Counted from the stretch's first letter, positions 16,863-26,099 are shown. The stretch: DNA of 64,000 bases from Nocardiopsis sp. NRRL B-16309 (GCF_001279585.1 NZ_LGEC01000063.1:32640-96639); one strand, 5' to 3'. The notes: generated by a model not told the origin, from the sequence alone. Numbers and translations are program-made.

Positions 16863-19595
16863 ATGACCAACGACGACCGCGAGGACGCCAGGCGTGGCGA
16901 GCCGGCGCCGACGGCCGATCCCGGCCTCGGCGGGCTGCTCGACGGCCTACCGGAGAGCGGCCGCGGCACACGCGCCCAGCGTCCGCGCACGTCCGCCGGG
17001 CCCGCCAACCCGTTCCGCCGACCGCCCGCGGCGCCGGTCGAACCCGCACGGCGGACGACGACATCAGTGGAGCCCAGGACCGCGCCGACCCTTCCGTCCA
17101 GGCTCGAGGAGTCCGTTCCTTCTCGTGGGCCCGAGCCGTCGAGCGCGCCCGAGTCCGGGAGCGTTCCTCCTCCTGAGCTGGAGACCGCTGTCGCACCCGA
17201 GCACGCAGCCGCCCCCGAACGCGGACACGCTGCCGGTCCCGAGTCCGCGACCGCCCCCGACAACGCAGCCGCACCCGCGGCCGCTGCGGAGCCCGCGACT
17301 GTTCCCGACGCCGCGACCGTTCCCGCACGCGGCCCCGAGACCGCTGACGATCCCGCGACCACCGCCGGGCGCGAGCCCTCGCCCGAAGCCGCTCCCACTC
17401 CTCGACCCGCCCCCGCGACCGCGGCCGCCGGTGATCCCGCCCCGGACGCGCCGTCGCCCCACGCGCGAACCCCGTCCTCCGGGACGGGGCCCGTCGCGCC
17501 GCCGGTGACCGACCACCGGCCCAACGTCATCCCCTTCCGCGGCGGCGAACGCGAGCCGGCGCCCGAGACCCGGGCCTCCCGGCCCGCCCACGGCCACCAC
17601 CCCGCCTCGGCGCACACCACCGCCGAACGGACACCGTCCCCGCCCGACACAGCACCCGAGCCCGCGCGGACCCGCGCCGCGGCACCCGAGCCGGAACAGA
17701 GCATGTACGCACACGAAGCAGCCGCGCCCGTCGAGGATCCGGACCGCACCGGACCGCCGAGCCGCACCCGCCCCCGGGCGGTCCCCACCGAACAGCCGAC
17801 CGCCGCGTCCCCCGAGGACGGGGCCGTCCCCGCCACCGACGGGGCCGCCCCCTTCGACGACTGGGCCGGACACGCCTTCGACGACGCCGAGCGCGACGCC
17901 GTCTACCGCGCCATCCGTGAACGGCGCGACGTCCGCGTCGGCTTCCGCCCCGACCCCGTGCCGGACGACGTCCTCACCCGCGTCCTGGAGGCGGCCCACC
18001 AGGCGCCCAGCGTCGGCCACGTCCAGCCCTGGGACTTCCTGGTCATCGACGCCCCCGAGCTGCGCGCCCGCGTCCGCGACCTCGCCCAGGCCGAGCGCGA
18101 CGACCACTCCCGGGCCCTGCCCAGCATCCGCGCGCGGGCCTTCTCCGGACTCAAGGTCGAGGCCATCCTCGACTCCCCGCTCAACATCGCCGTCACCGTC
18201 GACCCCACCCGCGGCGGCCGCCACGGACAGGGCCGCCACGCCCAGCCCGCCAGCGCCGCCTACGCCGCCGCCCTGGCCGTCGAGAACCTGTGGCTGGCCG
18301 CCCGCGCCGAGGGCCTGGGCGTGGGCTGGGTCGGCTTCGTCGACGAGCGGGACGTCGCCGACGCCCTCGAACTGCCCTCCCACCTCGACGTCGTCGCCTA
18401 CCTCTGTGTCGGCTACGTCGAGGAGTTCCCCACCGAACCCGAACTCAGCCTCGCGGGCTGGGCCAAGGGGCGCCCCCTGTCCTGGGCCGTCCACCGCGAC
18501 CGCTACGGTCACCGCGGTCTACCCGGCCAGGAGCCCACGAGCCTGCTGGAGGAGACCATCACCGCCATCGGAGGGCTGAACCCCCGCGCCGTGGAGGAGG
18601 CGAGGGACCGCCAGAACCGGATGACCAAGCCGCCGGGCTCCCTCGGGGTCCTGGAGGAGGTCTCGGTCCAGTTGGCCGGGCTCGCCGGGGAGTGCCCGCC
18701 GCCCATCCCCGAACCCGCCGCCGTCGCCGTCTTCGCCGGTGACCACGGCGTCCACGCGCAGGGGGTGACCGCCTGGCCCCAGGAGGTGACCGCCCAGATG
18801 GTGCAGAACTTCCTGGAGGGCGGCGCGGTCGTCAACGCCTTCGCCGAGCAGGTCGGCGCGGAGGTCACCGTGGTCGACGTCGGCGTCGTGGGCGACCTCC
18901 CCCGCGCCGCCGGGCTGCTGCCCCGCAAGGTCGCGCGCGGCACCGCCGACTTCACCCAGGGCCCGGCGATGACCCGCGCCCAGGCCCTCCAGGCGCTGGA
19001 AGGCGGTATCGAGGTCGCCCGCGACCTCGTCTCGGCCGGGAACCGGTGCCTGGTCACCGGGGACATGGGCATCGCCAACACCACGCCGGCGGCCACGCTC
19101 GTGTGCGCTCTCACCGGTGCGGATCCGGCCCAGGCCACCGGCCGCGGGACCGGCGTGGACGACGCCATGTACGAGCACAAGGTGGAGGTCGTGCGCCAGG
19201 CCCTGGCCGCCAACCCCGTGGACCGCTCCGACCCCATCGGTGTGCTGGCCGCCCTGGGCGGCCTGGAGCACGCCGCCCTGGCCGGGTTCGTCCTCGGCGG
19301 CGCCGCCCTGCGGGTGCCCGTGCTGCTGGACGGGGTCATCGCCGGAGCGGCCGCGCTGGTCGCGTCGGCGATCTCGCCCGAGTCCATGTCCGCGTGCTTC
19401 GCGGGTCACCGCTCCAGCGAGCCCGGGCACACGCTCGCGCTGGAGCACCTGGGGCTGCGCCCCCTGGTCGACCTGGAGATGCGGCTGGGCGAGGGTTCCG
19501 GAGCCCTGCTGGCGCTGCCGCTCCTGCAGGGGTCGGCGCGCGCGCTGCGCAACGTCGCCACCTTCGACGACGCGGGCGTGTCCACCGTCCACTGA
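16863..19595 (+). CDS. Fusion of disordered leader, BluB (DMB synthase) and CobT
   Basis: 910 residues in three parts. Residues 1-335 are low-complexity Pro/Ala/Glu/Thr with no fold. Residues 340-555 are BluB, the flavin-cannibalising 5,6-dimethylbenzimidazole synthase (RRDVRVGFRP, AAHQAPSVGHVQPWDF). Residues 560-905 are CobT, nicotinate-nucleotide:DMB phosphoribosyltransferase (NRMTKPPGSLG, FAGDHGVHAQGVTAWP, GDMGIANTT, and catalytic Glu877 in RLGEGSGA). One protein would thus make the lower ligand of cobalamin and activate it to alpha-ribazole phosphate. No stop or frameshift separates the parts and the linker is short. CobS and CobU partners are not in the window. ATG 16863 is the only well-placed start. 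Confidence 0.93.
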   Translation: MTNDDREDARRGEPAPTADPGLGGLLDGLPESGRGTRAQRPRTSAGPANPFRRPPAAPVEPARRTTTSVEPRTAPTLPSRLEESVPSRGPEPSSAPESGSVPPPELETAVAPEHAAAPERGHAAGPESATAPDNAAAPAAAAEPATVPDAATVPARGPETADDPATTAGREPSPEAAPTPRPAPATAAAGDPAPDAPSPHARTPSSGTGPVAPPVTDHRPNVIPFRGGEREPAPETRASRPAHGHHPASAHTTAERTPSPPDTAPEPARTRAAAPEPEQSMYAHEAAAPVEDPDRTGPPSRTRPRAVPTEQPTAASPEDGAVPATDGAAPFDDWAGHAFDDAERDAVYRAIRERRDVRVGFRPDPVPDDVLTRVLEAAHQAPSVGHVQPWDFLVIDAPELRARVRDLAQAERDDHSRALPSIRARAFSGLKVEAILDSPLNIAVTVDPTRGGRHGQGRHAQPASAAYAAALAVENLWLAARAEGLGVGWVGFVDERDVADALELPSHLDVVAYLCVGYVEEFPTEPELSLAGWAKGRPLSWAVHRDRYGHRGLPGQEPTSLLEETITAIGGLNPRAVEEARDRQNRMTKPPGSLGVLEEVSVQLAGLAGECPPPIPEPAAVAVFAGDHGVHAQGVTAWPQEVTAQMVQNFLEGGAVVNAFAEQVGAEVTVVDVGVVGDLPRAAGLLPRKVARGTADFTQGPAMTRAQALQALEGGIEVARDLVSAGNRCLVTGDMGIANTTPAATLVCALTGADPAQATGRGTGVDDAMYEHKVEVVRQALAANPVDRSDPIGVLAALGGLEHAALAGFVLGGAALRVPVLLDGVIAGAAALVASAISPESMSACFAGHRSSEPGHTLALEHLGLRPLVDLEMRLGEGSGALLALPLLQGSARALRNVATFDDAGVSTVH

Positions 19596-19841
19596 CGGTC
19601 GGAGGATCGGGCGACGGATCACCCGCGCCCGCCGTCCCCGGTCCGGGGCCGCGCGGGGCGCGGGCCGGTGCGGGCGGGGTCACACTCGCCGTGCCGATCC
19701 GTTTACGCGTCCGTAATGGCGCTTTGACAAGGTAATTTGTAGCAATCGCGAAACACTGCCGGCGGCGCGGCGGACCCCTCCGCCGCGCGCCCCGCCGTCG
19801 CCGCCGGGGAGCCGGCACGGACGACCGAAGGGGCGCGAACC
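19596..19841 (+). other. Spacer with A+T-rich promoter region before cysG
   Basis: 246 bases. Around 19700-19760 the G+C content falls sharply and a perfect -35 hexamer TTGACA occurs at 19724-19729, but no convincing -10 is found 16-18 bases further (AATCGC is the best there). This is the probable promoter of the cysG-dynamin gene cluster. No hairpin with a T-run follows the cobT stop. Confidence 0.4.
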
Positions 19842-21122
19842 ATGACCTATCTCCTTGGTCTGCGCATGCAGGGCCGCGACGTCCTCGTCGTCGGCGGGGG
19901 CAGAGTCGCCCAGCGCCGGGTTCCGGTGCTGGTCGAGGCGGGGGCGCGCGTCACCCTCGTGGCCCCGGCCGTCTCCGCCGCACTGGAGGACCTCGCCGCC
20001 GCCGGCCACATCACCTGGTCGCGCCGCGCCTTCGCGCCCGGCGACGTCGCGGGGGAGGGCGCGCCCGCCTACTGGCTCGTCCACGCGGCCACCGACGACC
20101 CCGATGTCAACGCGGCCGTGGCCGCCGAGGCCGAGGACGCGCGCGTGTGGTGCGTGCGCGCCGACGACCGGCACGCCTCCTCGGCCTGGACCCCCGCCAG
20201 CGGAAACATCGGCGACATCACCGTCGGCGTCGTCGCCTCCGGTGACCCCCGACGGTCGGCCGGCCTGCGCGACGCCATCGCCGACGGACTGGCCGACGGC
20301 ACCCTCGACGCCCGGCGCGGACGCGAACGGCTCACCGGCGTGGCCCTCGTCGGCGGCGGCCCGGGGGATCCCGGTCTGATCACGGTTCGGGGACAACAAC
20401 TGCTGTCCCAGGCCGACGTCGTGGTCGTGGACCGGCTCGCGCCGACGTCCCTGCTCGACCGGCTGGCCGCCGACGTCGAGGTCGTCGACGCCGCCAAGAT
20501 CCCCTACGGCCGGTCCATGACGCAGGAGGACATCAACGCGGTCCTCGTCGACCGGGCCCGCCAGGGCAAGTTCGTGGTGCGCCTCAAGGGAGGCGACTCC
20601 TTCCTGTTCGGCCGCGGGGGAGAGGAGGCGGCCGCCTGCGCCGCCGCCGGGATCCCGGTCATGGCCGTGCCCGGTGTGACCAGCGCGCTCGCCGCTCCCG
20701 CGAGCGCCGGGATCCCCGCCACCCACCGCGGCGTGGCCCAGGACGTGCACATCGTCTCCGCCCACGTGGCGCCCGACGACGAGCGCTCCACCGTCGACTG
20801 GAAGGGCCTGGCGGCGGCGGGCGGCACCGTGGTGGCGCTCATGGGCGTGGAGCGCATCGAGGCGATCTCCGCGGCCCTCATCGCCCACGGCCGTTCGGCG
20901 GACACGCCCGTCGCCGTGGTCCAGGAGGCCACACTGCCAGGGCAGCGAACCGTGACGGGTACGCTTGCGGGCATCGCTTCCGCGGTGCGATCGGCCAACG
21001 TTCGGCCCCCGGCGGTGGTGATCATCGGAGAAGTGGTCAAAACAGCGCGGGATCTTGACATACTGCACACGGGAACCCAGTTCGAGACCCATCGACAGGT
21101 GACCGGGCGCGATCTCCAGTGA
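19842..21122 (+). CDS. cysG: Siroheme synthase: precorrin-2 dehydrogenase plus uroporphyrinogen-III C-methyltransferase
   Basis: 426 residues, CysG-type fusion. The N-terminal Rossmann part (1-150; VLVVGGGRVAQRR) includes HAATDDPDVNAAV with the aspartate known to be catalytic in CysG: NAD-dependent dehydrogenation of precorrin-2 and iron insertion. Residues 165-410 are the SAM methyltransferase: GGGPGDPGLITVRG (SAM loop), RLKGGDSFLFGRGGEE and VPGVTSALAAPASAGIPATHRG. It supplies precorrin-2 for cobalamin and siroheme for sulfite/nitrite reductases. It follows the bluB-cobT fusion and precedes the dynamin-like pair by 71 bases on the same strand, so co-transcription with the latter is likely. 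Confidence 0.93.
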   Translation: MTYLLGLRMQGRDVLVVGGGRVAQRRVPVLVEAGARVTLVAPAVSAALEDLAAAGHITWSRRAFAPGDVAGEGAPAYWLVHAATDDPDVNAAVAAEAEDARVWCVRADDRHASSAWTPASGNIGDITVGVVASGDPRRSAGLRDAIADGLADGTLDARRGRERLTGVALVGGGPGDPGLITVRGQQLLSQADVVVVDRLAPTSLLDRLAADVEVVDAAKIPYGRSMTQEDINAVLVDRARQGKFVVRLKGGDSFLFGRGGEEAAACAAAGIPVMAVPGVTSALAAPASAGIPATHRGVAQDVHIVSAHVAPDDERSTVDWKGLAAAGGTVVALMGVERIEAISAALIAHGRSADTPVAVVQEATLPGQRTVTGTLAGIASAVRSANVRPPAVVIIGEVVKTARDLDILHTGTQFETHRQVTGRDLQ

Positions 21123-21193
21123 GACCTCAGCCGGCGGTGTTCGTCGCCCGGACCGGCGGGGACCGTCAGCAGCGTTGAGGAGGGCAGACCGAC

Positions 21194-23092
21194 ATGACCC
21201 GGCCGTCGGCCGCACCGGACACCTCCGGTCCCGGTGCCTCGGACCGGTTCGCAACCGGACCGGACGCCACCTCTGACCAGCCCGACCAGGGCCACGTACC
21301 CATGCCCTCCGCGGGCGGCGGGGACGCTGCCCGCGGTGGGGAGCCCCACCAGCACGGCCGGCCCGTCGAGGCGGACCCGGCCGGTCGGCGGGCGCCCGCC
21401 CCCGACGAACGCCGGTTCGAGCAGATCCTGGAGACCCTGCGCGGCCAGGTCCGCGACCTGGAGTTCTCGGACGGCCTGCCCGGCGCCGAGGAGGGACGCG
21501 CCCTGCAGGCGGACGTCCTCGCCCAGCTGTCCGACTACGTCCTGCCGCGCGTGCGCCGCCCCGACATCCCGCTGCTCATCGCGGTCGCCGGGTCCACCGG
21601 CGCGGGCAAGTCCACCCTCGTGAACAGCCTCGTGGGCGAGCAGGTCACCACCACCGGCGTGCGCCGCCCCACCACGAACAGCCCGGTGCTGGCCTGCAAC
21701 CCGGCCGACGTCGACTGGTTCAGCGAGGCGTCCTTCATCCCCACACTGCCCCGCGTGCGCCAGCAGGGCCTGGCCATGCCCGGCAAGGACGGCATGCTCG
21801 TCCTGGCCGCCAGCGAGGCCATGCCCCCGGGCGTGGCACTGCTGGACACCCCCGACGTCGACTCCGCCGTCGCGGCCCACCACGAGTTCGCGGCCAAGTT
21901 CCTCGACGCCGCTGACCTGTGGGTGTTCGTCACCACCAGCACCCGCTACGCCGACGCCCGCGTCTGGGAGTTCCTCCAGGTCGCACGGGACCGGGACACC
22001 TCGCTGGCCGTGGTCCTGTCCCGGGTGCCGCGCAAGGGCCGCCGCCAGCTGCTCGACCACTTCGGGGCCATGCTGGAGGCCAACGGGCTCGGCAACGCGG
22101 CCCGCTTCGCCATCCCCGAGACCGACCAGATCCGCGGGGAGCGCTTCACCTCCAACGTCGCCGACCACATCCGCGAGTTCCTCGCCGACGTGGCGGGGGA
22201 GGCCGACCAGCGCGACCGCGTCTCGCGCCGCACGTTCGTCGGCGTCATCGACAGCTTCCGCTCCCGCGTGCCCGAACTCGCCCGCCAGGTGGAGACCCAG
22301 ATCGAGACCGGGCGGGCGCTCGGCGCCGCCGTCGACGACGCCTTCGCCACCGCGAGCCGCCGCATCGACACCGGCCTGGTCGACGGATCGCTCCTGCGGG
22401 GATCGCTCGGCGCACGCTGGCAGGAGGTCGCCGCCAGCGGCGACCTCGCCAAGAGCCTGCGCATGCGCGGCAAGCGCGGCCGCAAGGCCCGCAACGAGCA
22501 GGTCGAACGCGGTCAGCGGGTGTCCTCCCTGGAGCGGGCCGTGCGCGACGCCCTGGAGGCCCTGGTGGTCTCCTCCTGCGAGCGCGCCGCCGACCAGGTG
22601 GAACAGTCCTGGCGCGGCGTGCCCGGCGGCGCCGAGCTCGTCGTCCGCGCGCAGGAGCACCCGACCGCCGACCTCGCCAAGCGGATCCGCAAGGAGATCG
22701 CGCAGTGGCAGGACGAGATCGCCGGGATGACCACCGCCAGCGGTGCCACCAAGCGCTCCGTCGCCCGTTTCGTCACCTTCGACCACGACATCGTCGCCCT
22801 GGTCCTGATCATCGACCTGCTCGGCTTCGAGCGATCCCACTCCGGAGGCGGCGCCCACGCGGCCGACACCTCCGGTCCATCCCCACAACGCCTGCTCAAG
22901 GGCTTGTTCGGTGCTCAGTCCCTGCGCAGCATGGGCGGGACGGCACGTGACAACCTGCGTCGGCGGATCCTCGGGCTGCTCGACCACGAGCGCGTGCCCT
23001 TCGACGGCGCCCTGGCGTCGGCCGGGATCCCGACCGAGGACAGCGCCGTCCAGCTCTATCAGGCCACGTACAACCTTGAGATTTCACGATGA
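21194..23092 (+). CDS. Dynamin-like GTPase, first of a coupled pair
   Basis: 632 residues. After a disordered 70-residue start comes a large-GTPase domain with the P-loop GSTGAGKST (K139), a conserved switch region VRRPTTNSP, and the G3 motif LLDTPDVDS; no standard NKxD is visible. The C-terminal half is helical and charged (for example SLRMRGKRGRKARNEQVERGQR) with a weak hydrophobic stretch (DHDIVALVLIIDLLGF). Adjacent dynamin-like genes of this layout are known in Streptomyces as dynA/dynB, which stabilise FtsZ rings at sporulation septa; assignment here rests on architecture and pairing only. ATG 21194 follows GAGGAGGG. Its TGA overlaps the ATG of the next gene. Confidence 0.82.
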   Translation: MTRPSAAPDTSGPGASDRFATGPDATSDQPDQGHVPMPSAGGGDAARGGEPHQHGRPVEADPAGRRAPAPDERRFEQILETLRGQVRDLEFSDGLPGAEEGRALQADVLAQLSDYVLPRVRRPDIPLLIAVAGSTGAGKSTLVNSLVGEQVTTTGVRRPTTNSPVLACNPADVDWFSEASFIPTLPRVRQQGLAMPGKDGMLVLAASEAMPPGVALLDTPDVDSAVAAHHEFAAKFLDAADLWVFVTTSTRYADARVWEFLQVARDRDTSLAVVLSRVPRKGRRQLLDHFGAMLEANGLGNAARFAIPETDQIRGERFTSNVADHIREFLADVAGEADQRDRVSRRTFVGVIDSFRSRVPELARQVETQIETGRALGAAVDDAFATASRRIDTGLVDGSLLRGSLGARWQEVAASGDLAKSLRMRGKRGRKARNEQVERGQRVSSLERAVRDALEALVVSSCERAADQVEQSWRGVPGGAELVVRAQEHPTADLAKRIRKEIAQWQDEIAGMTTASGATKRSVARFVTFDHDIVALVLIIDLLGFERSHSGGGAHAADTSGPSPQRLLKGLFGAQSLRSMGGTARDNLRRRILGLLDHERVPFDGALASAGIPTEDSAVQLYQATYNLEISR

Positions 23093-25785
23093 CGACTCAG
23101 TGGAACCCCGCGCAGGCCTACCGGGCACCGGACGCGTCCGATCACCGCGCCGACGGTGAGGAACGCGAGAGCGCTCCGTCCGGCTCCGGCCCCTGGAACG
23201 ACGCGCGCCCCGACCGGGGCGAGGCGGCGCCGACCGACAGCGGTCCCTGGCGCGGCTACACCATGCCCGTGCCCGAGCACCCCGACCACGCGGACACCTC
23301 CGGTGAGCCCGCCTACGACGGGATCTCGGGCTACCCGGACCCGTCCGAGGGCGCGGCCCCGCGGCCGGACCGCGGCGGGGAGGCGGACCCGCCGGAGCCG
23401 GCGGCCGGCCGCGAGCAGCCGGAGCCCTCACGGCGGCCCGGGCGGCACGCCCGGCCCTCCTCGCGCTCGGCGCGGGCGCACGCCGCCGCGGCGGCCAGGG
23501 AGACCGGCGCGGACCGGGACCAGGGCGAGCCGGAGGCCGCGGTGGAGCCCCACGGCGGCACGGGTGACCGGGGCGCGGCGACGCCCCCTGGTGCCGACGC
23601 CGCCGCCGACCGTGCCGCCGCGACCGGCAGGGGCGGCGAAGCACCCGACGCGGACCGCGCCGAGGGCGCCGACCACGACGACGACCCCGAAGGGCTCGCC
23701 GGGTGGGTGGGCAGCCTGGCCGAGGCGGCCGAGGACGCCCAGATCGCCGGGCGCACCACCGGCTCCTTCCCGATCGTGGCCCCGCCGACGCCCGGCGGAG
23801 CCCCGCGGTCGGTCCGGGACACGCGCGAGAGCGCGGACGAGGGCTCGTCCGACGACACCGGCCGGACTCCGCGCCGGCGCACCATGGCCGAGGCGGCCGA
23901 GCGGGACCCGGGAACCGTCGCGGAGCGCGACGCCGAGCCGTCGGCCCCCCAACCGCTGCCGCGCCGCGTCCCCGGCCCCTCCGCCGTCTCCGGATCCTTC
24001 CGGGCGGTGGGCCCCGAGGCGGCCGTCCCGGCCCCGGGAGCCGGTGAGGGGGGCGAGGCCGAGGACGCCGGACCGGCCCGCGCGCCGGAGGAGAGGGCCG
24101 GAGCCGAGCCCGCCGCCGTGGAGGACGAGGAGTACCGTCCCACCACCCACGACCACTGGCGCCCCACCTCCTCGATCAGCCGCACCGAGCTGGTCGAGCG
24201 CCTGGACGCGCTCTCCACACTCACCGAGCTGGGCCAGGACGACCTGCCCGAGGACCTGATCGCGCGCGCCGGCCAGCTGCTCGACCACGCGGGGGCCCGG
24301 CTGCGCCTGTCCGCCGAGCACACCGTCGTCGCGCTCGCCGGCGGCACCGGCAGCGGCAAGTCGTCGCTGTTCAACGCCCTGTGCGGGCTGGAGCTGTCCC
24401 AGACCGGCGTCACCCGGCCCACCACCTCCAAGGCCCACGCGTGCGTGTGGGGCCACGAGGGGGCCGACGCGCTGCTGAGCTGGCTGGGCGTGCCCAACCG
24501 GTACCGGCACTCGCGCACGAGCGTCCTGGACGCGGGCAACTCCGAGCTGACCGGCCTGGTCCTGCTCGACCTGCCCGACCACGACTCGGTCCGCAGCATG
24601 CACACGGCCGAGGCCGACCGCCTCATCGGCTCGGTCGACCTGCTCGTGTGGGTGCTCGACCCGCAGAAGTACGCCGACGCCGCCGTCCACCACCGCTACC
24701 TGGCCCAGATGTCGGGGCACGGCGCGGTCACCATCGCCGTCCTCAACCAGGTCGACAAGGTCGCGCCGGACGAGCTGGAGGAACTCCTGACCGACCTGCG
24801 GCGCCTGCTGGAGTCGGAGTCGGGTGTGCACCCGCGGGTGATCACCACGTCGACCATCACCGACCAGGGGATTCGCGACCTGCGCGAGTTCCTGGCCGAG
24901 ACCGTGGGCGAGCGGCGGGCGCTCGTCGACCGGCTGGCCGCCGACCTGGACCAGGTGATCGAGCCCTTCGGGGAGTTCCGCGGCGACGCGCCGATCCCGG
25001 ACGGCGTCCCCGCCGACACGCGCAGGCGCATCGAGAGCGGTCTGGCCGACGCCGCGGGCGTCTCCGCGGTCGCCGACGTCGTCGAGACCAACGACGTCCG
25101 GCGCGGCAGGCGCCAGGTCGGCTGGCCGGTGGCGCGGCACTCGGCGAAGCTGCGCAAGGACCCGCTGGCGGCGGTCCAGCTCGACTTCCTGCGCCGCGAC
25201 GGCGAGCAGAGCGTGAGCGGCCCCGTCGACGCGCACGAGGCCGAGCTGGAGACCGTTCTGGGCGACGCCGCCGACGCCGTCTCCGAGGACATGCCGGGCC
25301 CGTGGCGCCGACGCATGCGCGCCGCCGCGCGCAGCGCGATGTCCGACCTGCCCGCCGAGCTCGGTGAGGGGGTCTCCGGCGCGGTCGGCGACCCCGGTCA
25401 GAGTCCGGCGTGGTGGAAGGCGGCCAGGGTCGCCCAGTTCGCGCTGCTGGCCGCCGCCGGGCTCGGTCTGGCGTGGGTGGTCGTGTCGCTGGTGAGCTGG
25501 CTGGGCGGCGGATTCACGGGGCTGCGGATGTTCGACGACCCCGTCTTCCTGGCCTACGCCGGTGCCCTGGTGGCCGCCGCGCTGTTCGTGGGCTGGCTCA
25601 CCGGTCTCGGCTGCGGCAACCTCGTGGAGGTGGCGGCGGTCCAGCGCCGCGAGGAGGTCGAACGCGCCGCCCTGGCCAGGGTCAGGGAGATCGCCGGAAC
25701 GCGGGTGGTGGAGCCGATGGAGGCCGAGCTGGGACGCTACCGGGCGTTCCGCGCGGCCTACGAGGTCGCCGCGCCCTCCGACTGA
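23089..25785 (+). CDS. Membrane dynamin-like GTPase, second of the pair
   Basis: 898 residues. Residues 1-355 are low-complexity, acidic and Pro/Ala/Gly-rich. The GTPase domain has P-loop GGTGSGKSS (K424), TGVTRPTTSKAHA (switch), DLPDHDS (G3) and NQVDK (G4). Two membrane segments lie near the C-terminus (about 776-800 and 820-843), then a basic/acidic helical tail. The 4-base ATGA overlap with the previous gene implies translational coupling and a fixed stoichiometry, as expected for a heteromeric membrane-remodelling complex. It is the membrane-anchored partner; compare Streptomyces DynB. A weak stem (CGGACGC/GCGTCCG, 25790-25818) follows the stop. Confidence 0.85.
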   Translation: MTTQWNPAQAYRAPDASDHRADGEERESAPSGSGPWNDARPDRGEAAPTDSGPWRGYTMPVPEHPDHADTSGEPAYDGISGYPDPSEGAAPRPDRGGEADPPEPAAGREQPEPSRRPGRHARPSSRSARAHAAAAARETGADRDQGEPEAAVEPHGGTGDRGAATPPGADAAADRAAATGRGGEAPDADRAEGADHDDDPEGLAGWVGSLAEAAEDAQIAGRTTGSFPIVAPPTPGGAPRSVRDTRESADEGSSDDTGRTPRRRTMAEAAERDPGTVAERDAEPSAPQPLPRRVPGPSAVSGSFRAVGPEAAVPAPGAGEGGEAEDAGPARAPEERAGAEPAAVEDEEYRPTTHDHWRPTSSISRTELVERLDALSTLTELGQDDLPEDLIARAGQLLDHAGARLRLSAEHTVVALAGGTGSGKSSLFNALCGLELSQTGVTRPTTSKAHACVWGHEGADALLSWLGVPNRYRHSRTSVLDAGNSELTGLVLLDLPDHDSVRSMHTAEADRLIGSVDLLVWVLDPQKYADAAVHHRYLAQMSGHGAVTIAVLNQVDKVAPDELEELLTDLRRLLESESGVHPRVITTSTITDQGIRDLREFLAETVGERRALVDRLAADLDQVIEPFGEFRGDAPIPDGVPADTRRRIESGLADAAGVSAVADVVETNDVRRGRRQVGWPVARHSAKLRKDPLAAVQLDFLRRDGEQSVSGPVDAHEAELETVLGDAADAVSEDMPGPWRRRMRAAARSAMSDLPAELGEGVSGAVGDPGQSPAWWKAARVAQFALLAAAGLGLAWVVVSLVSWLGGGFTGLRMFDDPVFLAYAGALVAAALFVGWLTGLGCGNLVEVAAVQRREEVERAALARVREIAGTRVVEPMEAELGRYRAFRAAYEVAAPSD

Positions 25786-25994
25786 CCCGCGGACGCTGTC
25801 GGGGGCGGACGGCGTCCGTGCCGCCCGCCCCGGTCCCTCTCGCGTGCGTGTGCGCTCGGGGCGCGTCCTGTGCGGTGCTCCGGGCTCGCCGGGCTTGCGC
25901 TCGCGGTGTCCCCGCGTTCGTGCGGCACGACCGGGCCGGACCGCACCGCGCACGGCGTCCCGCGGGAGACGGCCGCGCGACCGCCCGCTCACTC

Positions 25995-26018
25995 GGGAGC
26001 GCGCGGAGCAACGCTCCC
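25995..26018 (-). terminator. Hairpin directly after the 8-codon ORF
   Basis: GGGAGCG (25995-26001) and CGCTCCC (26012-26018) form a perfect 7-bp stem with a 10-base loop. Read on the minus strand it begins at the last base of the TAG stop of the tiny ORF. No T-run follows, as usual in this genome; it may be a terminator or a structure protecting a short RNA. Confidence 0.45.
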
Positions 26019-26044
26019 TAGATCCAGTGGATGCCGGTGTTCAT
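26018..26044 (-). CDS. Candidate 8-residue peptide (MNTGIHWI)
   Basis: An eight-codon frame, ATG to TAG, too short for ordinary gene calling. It has a very good ribosome binding site, GAAGGAG, with 8 bases to the ATG, in an 835-base gap that contains no larger gene. A hairpin overlaps its stop codon. The upstream 150 bases contain several palindromes. It could be a leader peptide, a signalling peptide or an accident; the peptide has no run of one amino acid that would suggest classical attenuation. A longer 69-codon frame covers the region in another phase but has no ribosome site and no coding bias. Confidence 0.35.
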   Translation of the reverse strand: MNTGIHWI

Positions 26045-26099
26045 CTGACTGCTCCTTCGTCGGGCTGCCGAGGATCCGGAGGTCGGCATGTCGAAATAG

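Noticed and set aside
16727..17836. 369-codon minus-strand frame opposite the disordered leader of bluB-cobT
   Set aside because: Low-complexity Gly/Ala/Ser/Arg shadow of the plus-strand leader, with no ribosome site or fold.
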